Notes under the pieces: model-generated
Databases searched by the model: none
Told to the model about the DNA's origin: nothing
The model's input: only the letters and a program-made list of their open reading frames with translations
Position numbers and translations under genes: made by a program
In this document: positions 33,549-42,445 of the stretch, piece by piece
Layout: every line of letters starts with the position of its first letter
Numbering within the stretch: position 1 is the first letter of the stretch
Source of the DNA: Solirubrobacterales bacterium
Lineage (GTDB): Bacteria; Actinomycetota; Thermoleophilia; Solirubrobacterales; 70-9
Assembly (NCBI GenBank): GCA_030152805.1
Contig: JASLIG010000082.1
Coordinates: forward strand, 1 to 64,000
Length of the DNA stretch: 64,000 bases
Direction of reading: 5' to 3'

Positions 33549-35456
33549 TGCGGCATCGTTGGACAGGCACGCTGCGACGGCAATCCGGTGGACGGCGAGT
33601 TGGTGGCGGCGATGTGCGCCGGCCTCGAGCACCGCGGTCCCGACTCCCGGGGCATCCACCTCGACGGTCCGGTCGGGCTGGGGATCCAGCGGCTGCGGGT
33701 GATCGACCTGGCCGGCGGCGATCAGCCCGTCTACAACGAGGATCGCTCGGTTGCCGTGGTCCTCAACGGCGAGATCTACAACTACCGCGAGCTGCGCGAG
33801 CGCCTGCGCGCCAACGGGCACCGCTTCGCCAGCGAAGGCGACACCGAGGTGATCGCCCACCTCTACGAGGAGGAGGGGCCGGACTTCGTCCACTCGCTGG
33901 CCGGGATGTTCGGCCTGGCGCTGTGGGACGCGAGGCGGGGAGAGCTTCTCCTCGCCCGTGACCGGATGGGCAAGAAGCCGATCTTCTACGCCGAGCGCGG
34001 CGGCACGCTCTCCTTCGCTTCCGAGCTCTGGGCGCTGCTCGCCGACGGCGAGATCTCACGCGAGCTGGATCCGGTCGCGCTCGATCGCTTCTTCACCTAC
34101 ACCTACGTCCCCAGTCCCTTCAGCGCCTTTCGGGCGGTGCGCAAGCTGCCGCCCGCCTCGCTGCTGCGCTGGCGCGACGGCGAGGTCTCGGTCGAACGCT
34201 ACTGGCGGGCCGACTTCGCGGCGAGCATCGAGGTTGGCAGCGAGGCGGAGGCCGGCGAGCTGGTCCGCGACGCGGTTCGCGAAGCCGTTCGCCGCCGCAT
34301 GGTCGCCGACGTCCCGCTCGGCGCCTTCCTCTCCGGCGGGATCGACTCCACCGCTGTCGTCGCGGCGATGGCCGAGCTCTCGAGCAGCCCCGTGAAGACC
34401 TTCTCGATCGGGTTCGAGTCGGCCGAGTTCGACGAGCTGCCGCACGCGCGGCAGGTGGCCGAGCGCTTCGGCACCGAGCACCACGAGCTGGTCGTGCGGC
34501 CCGACGCGGTCGAGCTGCTGCCCAAGTTGATCCGCCACTACGGCGAGCCCTTCGCCGATCACTCGGCGATCCCGAGCTTCTACCTGGCCGAGATGACGAG
34601 ACGCCACGTCACCGTCGCGCTCAACGGCGATGGTGGGGACGAGGTCTTCGGTGGCTACGGGCGCTACGCCCACGGTGCGGTGCTCGAGCGCCTGGACGCC
34701 GTCCCGGCCGGGCTGCGCGGGGCGGCGGCCGCGCTGGCGACCCGGGTGCGCTCCGACGGTGAGCTGAACAGCCTGCGCAACCGGCTGCGCCGTGCCGCGG
34801 CGCTACTGCCGCTGACGCCGGCGGAGCGCTACGTGCGGGCGATGTCCCGCTTCGGGCTCGACCTGCGCGAGAGCGTCTACACAGCGGAGTTCAGGGACGC
34901 GCTGAGCGGCTCGGCGGCGGAGACGATCACCGGCCCATGGTCCTCCTCCGAGGCGCTCAACCCGATCGACCGGATGCTCGACGTCGATCAGCAGACCTAC
35001 CTTCCCGGCGACCTGCTGGCCAAGATGGACATCGCCACGATGGCCTACGGGCTCGAGGCGCGCTCGCCGCTGCTCGACCAGGAGCTGGTCGCCCTCGGCG
35101 CGGCGCTGCCGGCTCGTTTCAAGGTGCGCGGCCGGGAGAAGAAGATCGCCCTGCGGGCAGCGCTGCGGGGCGTGGTCCCCGACCAGCTGATCGACCGGCC
35201 CAAGCAGGGTTTCCAGGTGCCGATGGCCGAGTGGTTCCGGACCGATCTGCGCGAGCTGGCGCGGGAGACGCTGCTCGGGGACGGCGGCTCGCGCGGCTAC
35301 CTGCGCGGGGACGTCGTCGCCGGCCTGCTGCACCGTCATCTCGCCGGCGAGGAGGACAACTCCTCGCTGCTCTGGAGCATGCTCACCTTCGAGCTCTGGC
35401 ATCAGCAGGTGGTCGAGGGAAGGCCGGGCGAGCGGAGGGCGCATGCGATCGCCTGA
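33546..35456 (+). CDS. Asparagine synthase (glutamine-hydrolysing) family amidotransferase, AUC start
   Basis: The product, 636 residues if begun at 33546, has an N-terminal class II glutaminase domain (residues about 2-215) and a C-terminal AMP-forming synthetase domain. Glutaminase residues are intact: Cys2 in '(M)CGIVGQARC', 'LEHRGPDSRG', 'VVLNGEIYNY', 'SEGDTEVIAH'. The PP-loop 'SGGIDS' is at about residues 263-268, and 'LNGDGGDEVFGGYGRY' and 'LEARSPLLD' follow. Such enzymes in polysaccharide clusters amidate uronic acids as well as aspartate. No ATG, GTG or TTG allows Cys2 to be kept; starting at GTG 33588 would lose it and leave 622 residues. The stop overlaps the next gene's start region by 14 bp. 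A sequencing error at ATC (for ATG) is the main alternative. Confidence 0.88.
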   Translation: MCGIVGQARCDGNPVDGELVAAMCAGLEHRGPDSRGIHLDGPVGLGIQRLRVIDLAGGDQPVYNEDRSVAVVLNGEIYNYRELRERLRANGHRFASEGDTEVIAHLYEEEGPDFVHSLAGMFGLALWDARRGELLLARDRMGKKPIFYAERGGTLSFASELWALLADGEISRELDPVALDRFFTYTYVPSPFSAFRAVRKLPPASLLRWRDGEVSVERYWRADFAASIEVGSEAEAGELVRDAVREAVRRRMVADVPLGAFLSGGIDSTAVVAAMAELSSSPVKTFSIGFESAEFDELPHARQVAERFGTEHHELVVRPDAVELLPKLIRHYGEPFADHSAIPSFYLAEMTRRHVTVALNGDGGDEVFGGYGRYAHGAVLERLDAVPAGLRGAAAALATRVRSDGELNSLRNRLRRAAALLPLTPAERYVRAMSRFGLDLRESVYTAEFRDALSGSAAETITGPWSSSEALNPIDRMLDVDQQTYLPGDLLAKMDIATMAYGLEARSPLLDQELVALGAALPARFKVRGREKKIALRAALRGVVPDQLIDRPKQGFQVPMAEWFRTDLRELARETLLGDGGSRGYLRGDVVAGLLHRHLAGEEDNSSLLWSMLTFELWHQQVVEGRPGERRAHAIA

Positions 35457-36693
35457 GCGGGGCTGCCGCGTCCTCGTCCTCGTCCCGGGCGCTCTCGGCG
35501 AGCGGCTCAGCGGTCCCGAGATCCGCGCCGTGCGGCTCGGCCAGGCGCTCTCCGCCGAGCATCGGGTCACCCTGATGGCGCCGAACGCCGAGCGGGGCGT
35601 CCACAGCGGGCTCGAGGTCGTGCCGTTCTCGCGCCTGCGGCTGCTGCGCGAGGCGCGCCGCCACGACGCTCTCATCGCCTCGACCGTGCCGCCGTTTGCG
35701 CTGGCGCTCAAGCGCAGCTTGCGGATCGTCGCGATCTCCGACCAGTACGACCCGGTCGAGCTCGAGCTGGGCACCCTCGCCGAGGGCGCCCGGCGGGCGC
35801 GCGCCACCGCGCGCGCCGCCCGGCGCCTGCAGCTTCGCAGCGCCGACCTCGTGCTCTGCGCGGGGGACCGCCAGCGCCAGCTGCTCGAAGCCGAGGTCGA
35901 GGCGCTTGGGGCCGGGGTGGAGCCGCCGCTATGCAACGTGCCGTTCGGAATCGACGCCGACCCACCCCCGGCCGCGGGTCGGCCGTTGCGCGAACGGTTT
36001 CCCCAGATCGAACCGGGGGACAAGGTCGTGCTCTGGTGGGGGAGCCTCTGGCGCTGGCTCGACGCCGAGACGGCGATCCGCGCCGTCGCCTCGCTGGCCG
36101 CGGCCCGGCCGGAGGTCAAGCTCGTCTTCACGGCCGGCCGTCCGCCCAACGGCGACGCCGAGCGCCACTCGGCCCTCGCCGAGGCAAGGGGACTGGCCGA
36201 AGATCTGGGCATCCTGGGCAGCTCGGTCCTCTTTCTCGACGAGTGGATCCCCTACGCCCACCGCGGCGACTACCTCAGGGACGCCGACATTGGACTTACG
36301 CTCCATCGCGATACCGAGGAGGCGAGCCTGGCGGCGCGAGCCCGCTACATGGACTACCTCTGGACCGGGCTGCCGTGCGTTCTCGGCCGCGGCGACGAGA
36401 CGGCCGAACGGTTCGAGCAGGCCGGCTTCGCCAGCCTGGTCGAGGCCGGATCGCCAGGGGCGACCGCCAGCGCGATCCTGGCGCTGCTCGAGCAGCCGCG
36501 GCGGGAGGCCGCCATCGCCGCCGGACGCCGCCTCGGCGACGAGTTCCGCTGGCAGCGGGTCGCCGCTCCCCTGCTGGTCGCACTGCGGGAGCTCTCGCCT
36601 GCCGGGAAGGTCTCTCCCCACTCACGCCAGCTCGGGCGCACGACCTCCTACTACGCGCGGCGCCTGGTCGACCGCCTGCTGCCCTCACACTGA
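35443..36693 (+). CDS. Glycosyltransferase, GT-B fold (family 4-like)
   Basis: The 416-residue protein has two Rossmann-like domains: an N-terminal acceptor domain ('VLVLVPGALGERLSGPEIRA') and a donor domain with 'GDKVVLWWGSLWRWLDAETA', 'DIGLTLHRDTEEASLAARAR' and 'YLWTGLPCVLGRGDE', in which the acidic/Gly pattern of GT4-type enzymes is recognisable though divergent. It likely adds one residue of the repeat unit. ATG at 35443 overlaps the amidotransferase gene by 14 bp, so both are in one transcript. It ends 11 bases from the convergent beta-helix operon. Confidence 0.78.
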   Translation: MRSPERGCRVLVLVPGALGERLSGPEIRAVRLGQALSAEHRVTLMAPNAERGVHSGLEVVPFSRLRLLREARRHDALIASTVPPFALALKRSLRIVAISDQYDPVELELGTLAEGARRARATARAARRLQLRSADLVLCAGDRQRQLLEAEVEALGAGVEPPLCNVPFGIDADPPPAAGRPLRERFPQIEPGDKVVLWWGSLWRWLDAETAIRAVASLAAARPEVKLVFTAGRPPNGDAERHSALAEARGLAEDLGILGSSVLFLDEWIPYAHRGDYLRDADIGLTLHRDTEEASLAARARYMDYLWTGLPCVLGRGDETAERFEQAGFASLVEAGSPGATASAILALLEQPRREAAIAAGRRLGDEFRWQRVAAPLLVALRELSPAGKVSPHSRQLGRTTSYYARRLVDRLLPSH

Positions 36694-36704
36694 GCGGCGC
36701 TGAC

Positions 36705-37883
36705 TCAGGGCGCTTCGTAACCGGCGGCGAAGGGGAGTCCGCGCGGCGCATAGGTTTCGCTGCCCGCCCACGACGGCGACCAGCGACGGAGCGAGTGCGA
36801 GCCGCCCGCCGAGCCGTCGCTGGAGACGTTGTAGTCGTAGGTTCCCCATTCCGCGGCGCGGCCCTCGGTCGAGACGTCGCCGCCGTCCCTGGTATCGACG
36901 AAGACGTTGCGCACCACCCTGTAGCGGCTGCCGGGGGGACTGCTGGCGAGGTCGCGGAAGAGGCAGCCCCAGCGACTGCCGACGATCGTGTTGTGGCTGA
37001 ACACCAACCCGCTCGACTGGTAGATCTGGCAGGTGTAGCCGCGCGAGTCGTGGTCGAAGAGGTTGTTCTCGACCACCACCTCACGGAAGGTACCTTCCTG
37101 GAAGAGCAGGCTCTCCTGGGTCTGGGTATCGCGGGCGACGTTGTTGGTGAAGGCGATGTCCCTGCCGCCGCCGAAGATCTGCCAGAGGTCCTGGTGATCT
37201 TCGTGGGACCCGAGCAGGCTGGGGCCGAGGAACGTGTTGCGATCGACCACCCAGTGGACCGGGGTCGCGGACTGGATGTAGTCGGACGCCGTGCTGCGGA
37301 TCGTGTTGCCGCGGATCGTCATCCCGCGAACGTCGCCGACGCCCTCGATCCCGTAGCCGTAGCCGGTCTGCTGCGTCCCGGTGTAGTCGATGTCGTGGAT
37401 CTGATTGCCTTCGATCAGCACGTTCGAGATGCGCTTGCCGATCCGGTAGTCGCCGAAGAGGTAGATCCCGCTGCGTCCGGTGATCTCGTTGCCGACGAGC
37501 CCGATGTTCGCCCCCGAGGGGAAGATGGCAACCCCCGCGGTCAGGCGCAGGGCCACCAGGCGCAGGCCCGAGGCGTCGGTCAGTTCCGCGCCCTTCACCA
37601 CGGCCCGCTCGCCCGGCGCCGAGCGGATGGTGACCGGCGGGGACTTGCTCGTCCCTGTCACCTCGATCGGGCCGTAGCGGCCGCCGCGGAGACAGATCGT
37701 CGCGCCTCCGCGCGCCGTCGAGAGCGTTCTGGAGACGTTGGATCCGGCCCGCAGGGTCTTCGTGCAGCGAACCTTCAGGTGCGACGAGGTGGTCTTCGCC
37801 GGTGAGAGGTCGGGAAGGCCCTGGGTGATCTGCAATCCGGCCAGCGCAAGGAGAAGGATCAGCGGAAGCCACCGGAGGCGCAC
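36705..37883 (-). CDS. Secreted right-handed beta-helix protein (short paralogue)
   Basis: The 392-residue protein has a signal peptide (residues about 1-23) and then a parallel beta-helix made of repeating coils ('NIGLVGNEITGRSGIYLFGD', 'NVLIEGNQIHDIDYTG', 'GMTIRGNTIRS', 'NTFLGPSLLGS'). A strongly conserved stretch, 'GSHEDHQDLWQIFGGG' followed by 'FDHDSRGYTCQIYQSSG', is shared with the two upstream paralogues and is a possible binding or active site. This copy lacks the Ca-binding and Ig-like front modules of the others. Beta-helix proteins of this type are often polysaccharide lyases or epimerases; activity is not proven. GTG start; last gene of a three-gene operon. Confidence 0.8.
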   Translation of the reverse strand: MRLRWLPLILLLALAGLQITQGLPDLSPAKTTSSHLKVRCTKTLRAGSNVSRTLSTARGGATICLRGGRYGPIEVTGTSKSPPVTIRSAPGERAVVKGAELTDASGLRLVALRLTAGVAIFPSGANIGLVGNEITGRSGIYLFGDYRIGKRISNVLIEGNQIHDIDYTGTQQTGYGYGIEGVGDVRGMTIRGNTIRSTASDYIQSATPVHWVVDRNTFLGPSLLGSHEDHQDLWQIFGGGRDIAFTNNVARDTQTQESLLFQEGTFREVVVENNLFDHDSRGYTCQIYQSSGLVFSHNTIVGSRWGCLFRDLASSPPGSRYRVVRNVFVDTRDGGDVSTEGRAAEWGTYDYNVSSDGSAGGSHSLRRWSPSWAGSETYAPRGLPFAAGYEAP

Positions 37884-37922
37884 GGCGGCATTGTCGCACG
37901 GGCGGGCGCGAGCCCAGCCGGC

Positions 37923-39932
37923 TTAGGGACGAAATCCAGCCTCGAAGGGGAGCCCGATCGGGCCGTAGTCGGTTGTATCCGTCCAGGAGGGGGACCAATT
38001 TCGTACCGAGTGCGAGCCCTCGGCCGAGTCGTCGCTGGAGACGTTGTAGTCGTAGGTGCCCCAGTCGCCGGCCCGCCCCTCGGTGGAGACGTCGACGCTC
38101 GCCTCGGTGCCGGCGAAGATGTTGTGATCGACTTCGTAGCCGCTGCCCGGGGCGCTGGTGGCCAGGTCGCGGAAGAGGCAACCCCAGTGGCTGCCGATGA
38201 TCGTGTTGTTGCGGAAGATCAGTCCGCTCGACTGGTAGAGCTGACAGGTGTAGCCGCGCGAGTCGTGGTCGAAGAGGTTGTTCTCGATATCGACGTTGCG
38301 AAAGGCCCCCTCCTGGAAGAGCAGGCTCTCCTGGGTCTGGGTATTGCGGGCGACGTTGTTGGTGAAGGCAACTTCTTCGCCGCCGCCGAAGATCTGCCAG
38401 AGGTCCTGGTGATCTTCGTGGGACCCGAGCAGGCTGGGGCCGAGGAAGGTGTTGCGGTCGACGGTCCAGTCGACGGGGCTGGCCGACTGCATGTAGTCCG
38501 AGGCGGGGCTCTTGATCGTGTTTTCGCGCACGGTTACGTGGCGGACCTCGCCGACGCCCTCGATACCGTAGCCGTAGCCGGTCTGCTGCTCGCCGGTGTA
38601 GTCGATGTCGTGGATCTGGTTGCCTTCGATCAGCACGTTTTCGATCAGCTCGCCGATCCTGTAGTCGCCGAAGAGGTAGATGCCCGCCACACCGGTGATG
38701 TCGTTGTCGATGAACTGGATGTCCGAGCCGGAGGGGGTGACGGTGGTGCCGTCGGTGATGTCCAGCGCGACGAAGCGCAGGCCGACCGGATCGGTGAGGC
38801 TGATGCCGTCCACAGTGGCGCGCTCACCTGAGCCAGAGCGAACCGTCACCGGCGGCGTCTTGTGATCGCCGTCCACTGAGATGCGACCGTAGCTGCCGCT
38901 TTGCAGGCAGATCACGGCGCCGCCCGCCGCCTGCGAGATGGCAGCGGAGATGTCCGCCCCTGGAGCGAGGCTCGTGGTGCATTCCACCGGCGGTTCGGGT
39001 TCGATCACGTTCCAGTTGCGAGAAGCGGGGGAGGGGTCGACGTTGCCGGCGCCGTCGGTGGCGCGGACCGAGAAGGTGTGTTTGCCGATCGCGACGGCGC
39101 TGTACTGCCGCGGCGAGGCGCAGCTCGCGAACGGTTCGGAGTCGAGCGCGCACTCGAAGGTCGAGCCGCTCTCGCTGGCGCTGAAGTTGAAGCTGGCGCT
39201 GGTCGAGGTGGTCGTGCTCGCCGGGCCGGAGATGATCGAGGTGTTCGGAGGCGTCGTGTCGGGGGGTTCCTGCACGGTCCAGTCGCGCGTGGCCGGCGTC
39301 GCGTCGGCGTTGTCGGCGTCGTCTGTGGCTTTCACCGAGAAGGTGTGCGTGCCGACGGCGAGCGAGCCGTAGGAGCTCGGTGAGGTGCAGCTGGCCCACG
39401 ACCCCAGGTCGAGCTTGCACTCAAAGGTCGAGTCGCTCTCGCTCGAGGAGAAGGTGAAGCTGGCCGCGGTAGAGGTGGTGGTTCCCGAGGGCCCGGAGTC
39501 GATCGTCGTCTCCGGTGGAGTCGTGTCGGGGGGCGGAGGTGGTGGAGGTGGTTCGGGCGATTCTTCGGGTTCGGGGTCTTCGGCAGGGGGTGAGGGGGGC
39601 ACGACCGCTGGACTCGGGGCCGACGGTGACAGCGCCGGAACGCTGGCGGCACTCCGCGGGTTCGAGCCGGCGATCACCTCGGTGCCGTCGCCGAAAGTAT
39701 CCCCGTCGGTATCGAACCTAAGAGGGTTGGTCCCGACGCGATTCTGCTCGGTGCCGCTGTCGAGGCCATCCCGATCGGGATCGGCGCGGGGCGGCAAGTC
39801 GGGACGCGCTGCGACGCGAGCCGTCTTCAGGTTCAGCTTGTGCCGCGAGTGCAGCTTGCCCTTTGAAGATGCCAAGGCCGGCAACGCCGCCGCCGCGAGC
39901 AGGAAGAACAGCAAGAGGAGGCGCGTCCGCAC
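37923..39932 (-). CDS. Secreted beta-helix protein with TSP3-like and two Ig-like modules
   Basis: This 669-residue paralogue has a signal peptide ('MRTRLLLLFFLLAAAALPAL'), then a thrombospondin type 3-like calcium-binding segment ('ADPDRDGLDSGTEQ', 'FDTDGDTFGDGTEV') at about residues 50-90 and a Pro/Glu-rich linker. Two Ig-like repeats of roughly 90 residues follow ('TTIDSGPSGTTTS', 'GTHTFSVKATDDADN'), then the conserved beta-helix from about residue 320 to the end, with the same 'GSHEDHQDLWQIFGGG' and 'DHDSRGYTCQLYQSSG' blocks. It is probably an extracellular polymer-binding or polymer-modifying protein. The gene starts with GTG, 39 bases after the upstream paralogue ends. Confidence 0.8.
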   Translation of the reverse strand: MRTRLLLLFFLLAAAALPALASSKGKLHSRHKLNLKTARVAARPDLPPRADPDRDGLDSGTEQNRVGTNPLRFDTDGDTFGDGTEVIAGSNPRSAASVPALSPSAPSPAVVPPSPPAEDPEPEESPEPPPPPPPPDTTPPETTIDSGPSGTTTSTAASFTFSSSESDSTFECKLDLGSWASCTSPSSYGSLAVGTHTFSVKATDDADNADATPATRDWTVQEPPDTTPPNTSIISGPASTTTSTSASFNFSASESGSTFECALDSEPFASCASPRQYSAVAIGKHTFSVRATDGAGNVDPSPASRNWNVIEPEPPVECTTSLAPGADISAAISQAAGGAVICLQSGSYGRISVDGDHKTPPVTVRSGSGERATVDGISLTDPVGLRFVALDITDGTTVTPSGSDIQFIDNDITGVAGIYLFGDYRIGELIENVLIEGNQIHDIDYTGEQQTGYGYGIEGVGEVRHVTVRENTIKSPASDYMQSASPVDWTVDRNTFLGPSLLGSHEDHQDLWQIFGGGEEVAFTNNVARNTQTQESLLFQEGAFRNVDIENNLFDHDSRGYTCQLYQSSGLIFRNNTIIGSHWGCLFRDLATSAPGSGYEVDHNIFAGTEASVDVSTEGRAGDWGTYDYNVSSDDSAEGSHSVRNWSPSWTDTTDYGPIGLPFEAGFRP

Positions 39933-39971
39933 GCGGCGATTGTTGCATGTGCCGCGGGGGCTGCGTCGTCC

Positions 39972-42263
39972 TCAGGGCCGGTATCCGGCCGCAAAGGGCA
40001 GCCCGAGCGGGGTGTAATTCGTCGTGTCCACCCACGAGGGGGACCAATTTCGTACTGAGTGCGAGCCACTTGCCGAATTGTCGCTGGAGACGTTGTAGTC
40101 GTAGGTTCCCCAGCCCGCGGCGCGACCCTCGGTCGAGATGTCGCTGCCTTCGGCCGTGTCGGTGAAGATGTTGTGGTCGACCAGATAGCCGCTCCCTGCC
40201 CCGCTCGAGGAGAGGTCGCGGAAGAGGCATCCCCAGTGGCTGCCGACGATCGTGTTGTTGCGGAAGATCATCCCGCTCGACTGGTAGAGCTGACAGGTAT
40301 AGCCGCGCGAGTCATGGTCGAAGAGGTTGTTTTCGATCGTGACGTTGGAGAAGGCCCCCTCTTGGAAGAGCAGGCTCTCCTGGGTCTGGGTATTGCGGGC
40401 GACGTTGTTGGTGAAGGCGATGTTTTTGCCCCCGCCGAAGATCTGGACGAGATCCTGGTGATCCTGGTGGCTGCCCAGCAGGCTGGGGCCGAGGAAGGTG
40501 TTGCCGTCGATCACGACCGTGTCGGGCGAAGCGAACTGGATGTAGTCCGAGGCCGGGCTCTTGATCGTGTTGTCAGTGATCGTGAAGCGGGCGACGCCGT
40601 TGGAAGCGGTGACGCCGTAGCCGTTCGCGGTGCCCTGGGTTCCGCTGTAGTCGAGCTCGTGCATGTTGTTGCCATCGACGAGCACGTCGGTCACCTTGGA
40701 GCCGTTGCTTGCCGCCTGGCCATTGGTGTGGATACCGAAGGGCCCGGTGAACTCGTTGTCGACGAACTGCAGCTGACTGGCGGGCCCGAGCGCCTCGATG
40801 CCGCCGGTGAAGTGCAGTCCCTGGAAGCGGAGGTTGGTCGCCTGGTTGAGCATCGAGTAACCCAGGGTGGGCGAGGCTCCCGCGGCCGCCTTCACCGTGA
40901 CCATGCTCGACTTGTTGGCTTTGGTCACGTTGACGCTGTAGGAACCGTTGCCGAGGCAGATCACCGCTCCACCCGAGGCGGACGAGACTGCCGACGAGAG
41001 GCTGGCGCCGGAGGAGAGAGTCTGGGTACAGCTTCCGCCGCCACTCGTTTCTTCGCCCTGCACGGTCCAGTTCTCAGCCGCCGGTGTCGTATCGGTGTTC
41101 CCCGAGGCGTCGGTCGCCTTGACGGAGAAGGCATGGGCGCCCACCGTCAGGCCGCTGTACGTCTTGGCGGAGGTGCAGCCGGCCCAGGATGCCGAGTCGA
41201 GCTTGCACTGGAAGGTCGAGCCGCCCTCGCTAGCGCTGAAGCCGAAGCTGGCGCTGGTCGAGGTGGTGGCGGCGGCCGGACCCGAGGTGATGGTCGTCTC
41301 GGGCGCGGTGGTGTCGGCAGGCGGGGGTGGCGGCGCCGGTGCTTCGACGGTCCAGCCGCGCGTGGCCGGGGTCGCATCCGTGTTGCCGGCACCGTCGGTT
41401 GCTTTCACCGAGAAGGTGTGCGAGCCGACCGCGAGCGAGCCGTAGGGCTTCGGTGAGGTGCAGCTGGCCCAAGCACCCGAATCGAGCGAGCACTGGAAAG
41501 TCGAGCCGCTCTCACTGGCGCTGAAGCCGAAACTGGCGCTGGTCGAGGTGGTAGTGCCCGAGGGCCCGGAATCGATCGTCGTCTCGGGCGCGGTCGTGTC
41601 AGTGGGCGGGGCAGGCGGTGGGGGCGGCGGCGTCGCCTGCACGGTCCAGCCGCGCGTGGCCGGGGTCGCATCGGTGTTGCCGGCGGCGTCCGTGGCTTTC
41701 ACCGAGAAGGAGTGCGAGCCGACGGTGAGCGGGCCGTAGGACTTCGGCGAGGCGCAGCTTTTCCACGATCCCGAGTCGAGCTTGCACCGGAAAGTCGAGC
41801 CGCTCTCACTGGCGCTGAAGCCGAAACTGGCGCTGGTCGAGGTGGTAGTGCCCGAGGGCCCGGAATCGATCGTCGTCTCGGGCGCGGTCGTGTCAGTGGG
41901 CGGTGGGGGCGGCGTCGGTTCCGGTGAGGGCGCCGGTGGGCCGAGCGGGACGCTACGGGGATCGCGGGGGTCGGTTCCGGCACGCACCTCGGCCCCGTCG
42001 CCGAAGCCGTCGCCATCGGTATCGAACCGGCGTGGGTTCGTCTTCGTCCAGCGTTCCTCGGTCCAGGTGGTGAGTCCGTCGCGATCGGGATCCAGCTGGC
42101 GGGCGCTCAGGTGCTTTGTGACTGCCTGGGCTGAAGTAACACCCTTGGAGATGATGCGGTGGCGAGCGGTGGCGAGCGAGGGAAGCAGGAGGGCCGCGAT
42201 CAGGCCGACAGCCGTAGCGAAAAGTGACCAGGACCGGGGAAATATATAAATTTGCTTGCGCAT
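39972..42263 (-). CDS. Secreted beta-helix protein with TSP3-like and three Ig-like modules
   Basis: The first and longest gene of the operon encodes 763 residues from the ATG at 42263, chosen because it gives a typical export signal ('MRKQIYIFPRSWSLFATAVG' and onward) and lies just after a GGGGG run. The TSP3-like segment reads 'LDPDRDGLTTWTEE' and 'FDTDGDGFGDGAEV'. Three Ig-like repeats are joined by Pro-rich linkers, each with 'SFGFSASE', a Cys pair ('F-C-LDS...SCTSPK') and 'FSVKATDAAGNTD'. The C-terminal beta-helix aligns with the other two but differs most in its first coils. The Cys pair in each Ig-like unit could form a disulfide. Confidence 0.8.
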   Translation of the reverse strand: MRKQIYIFPRSWSLFATAVGLIAALLLPSLATARHRIISKGVTSAQAVTKHLSARQLDPDRDGLTTWTEERWTKTNPRRFDTDGDGFGDGAEVRAGTDPRDPRSVPLGPPAPSPEPTPPPPPTDTTAPETTIDSGPSGTTTSTSASFGFSASESGSTFRCKLDSGSWKSCASPKSYGPLTVGSHSFSVKATDAAGNTDATPATRGWTVQATPPPPPPAPPTDTTAPETTIDSGPSGTTTSTSASFGFSASESGSTFQCSLDSGAWASCTSPKPYGSLAVGSHTFSVKATDGAGNTDATPATRGWTVEAPAPPPPPADTTAPETTITSGPAAATTSTSASFGFSASEGGSTFQCKLDSASWAGCTSAKTYSGLTVGAHAFSVKATDASGNTDTTPAAENWTVQGEETSGGGSCTQTLSSGASLSSAVSSASGGAVICLGNGSYSVNVTKANKSSMVTVKAAAGASPTLGYSMLNQATNLRFQGLHFTGGIEALGPASQLQFVDNEFTGPFGIHTNGQAASNGSKVTDVLVDGNNMHELDYSGTQGTANGYGVTASNGVARFTITDNTIKSPASDYIQFASPDTVVIDGNTFLGPSLLGSHQDHQDLVQIFGGGKNIAFTNNVARNTQTQESLLFQEGAFSNVTIENNLFDHDSRGYTCQLYQSSGMIFRNNTIVGSHWGCLFRDLSSSGAGSGYLVDHNIFTDTAEGSDISTEGRAAGWGTYDYNVSSDNSASGSHSVRNWSPSWVDTTNYTPLGLPFAAGYRP
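41495..41903. repeat. Exact 115-bp direct repeat inside the Ig-like region
   Basis: Bases 41495-41609 are identical to 41789-41903, an offset of 294 bp (98 codons). They encode the same part of two neighbouring Ig-like modules and the linker. Identity at silent positions means the duplication or gene conversion is recent. The third module (near 41230) is similar but not identical. Confidence 0.9.
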
Positions 42264-42445
42264 TGCCCCCGTTATCGGTGGGCGCGCAGGGGGCTCAACG
42301 CGATTACGCTGGCGGGTGGACGAAGGTCCGAGCATGCCCCTGGACTACCCGGCCTACAAAGCGGTTATCCCCGGGTGAACTACGGACATGGACCGGGTGA
42401 GGAACGGGTAGAAGTTCAGTAGGTGCGTCGACGTTTCTCAGGTGT

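Noticed and set aside
33588..35456. Conventional GTG start for the asparagine synthase-type gene
   Set aside because: It would remove Cys2 and the first strand of the glutaminase domain although all other glutaminase residues are kept, and it has no well-placed Shine-Dalgarno.
40059..41456. Plus-strand frame of 465 codons opposite the long beta-helix gene
   Set aside because: Antisense to a gene with signal peptide, Ca-binding and Ig-like modules; no motif in the antisense product.
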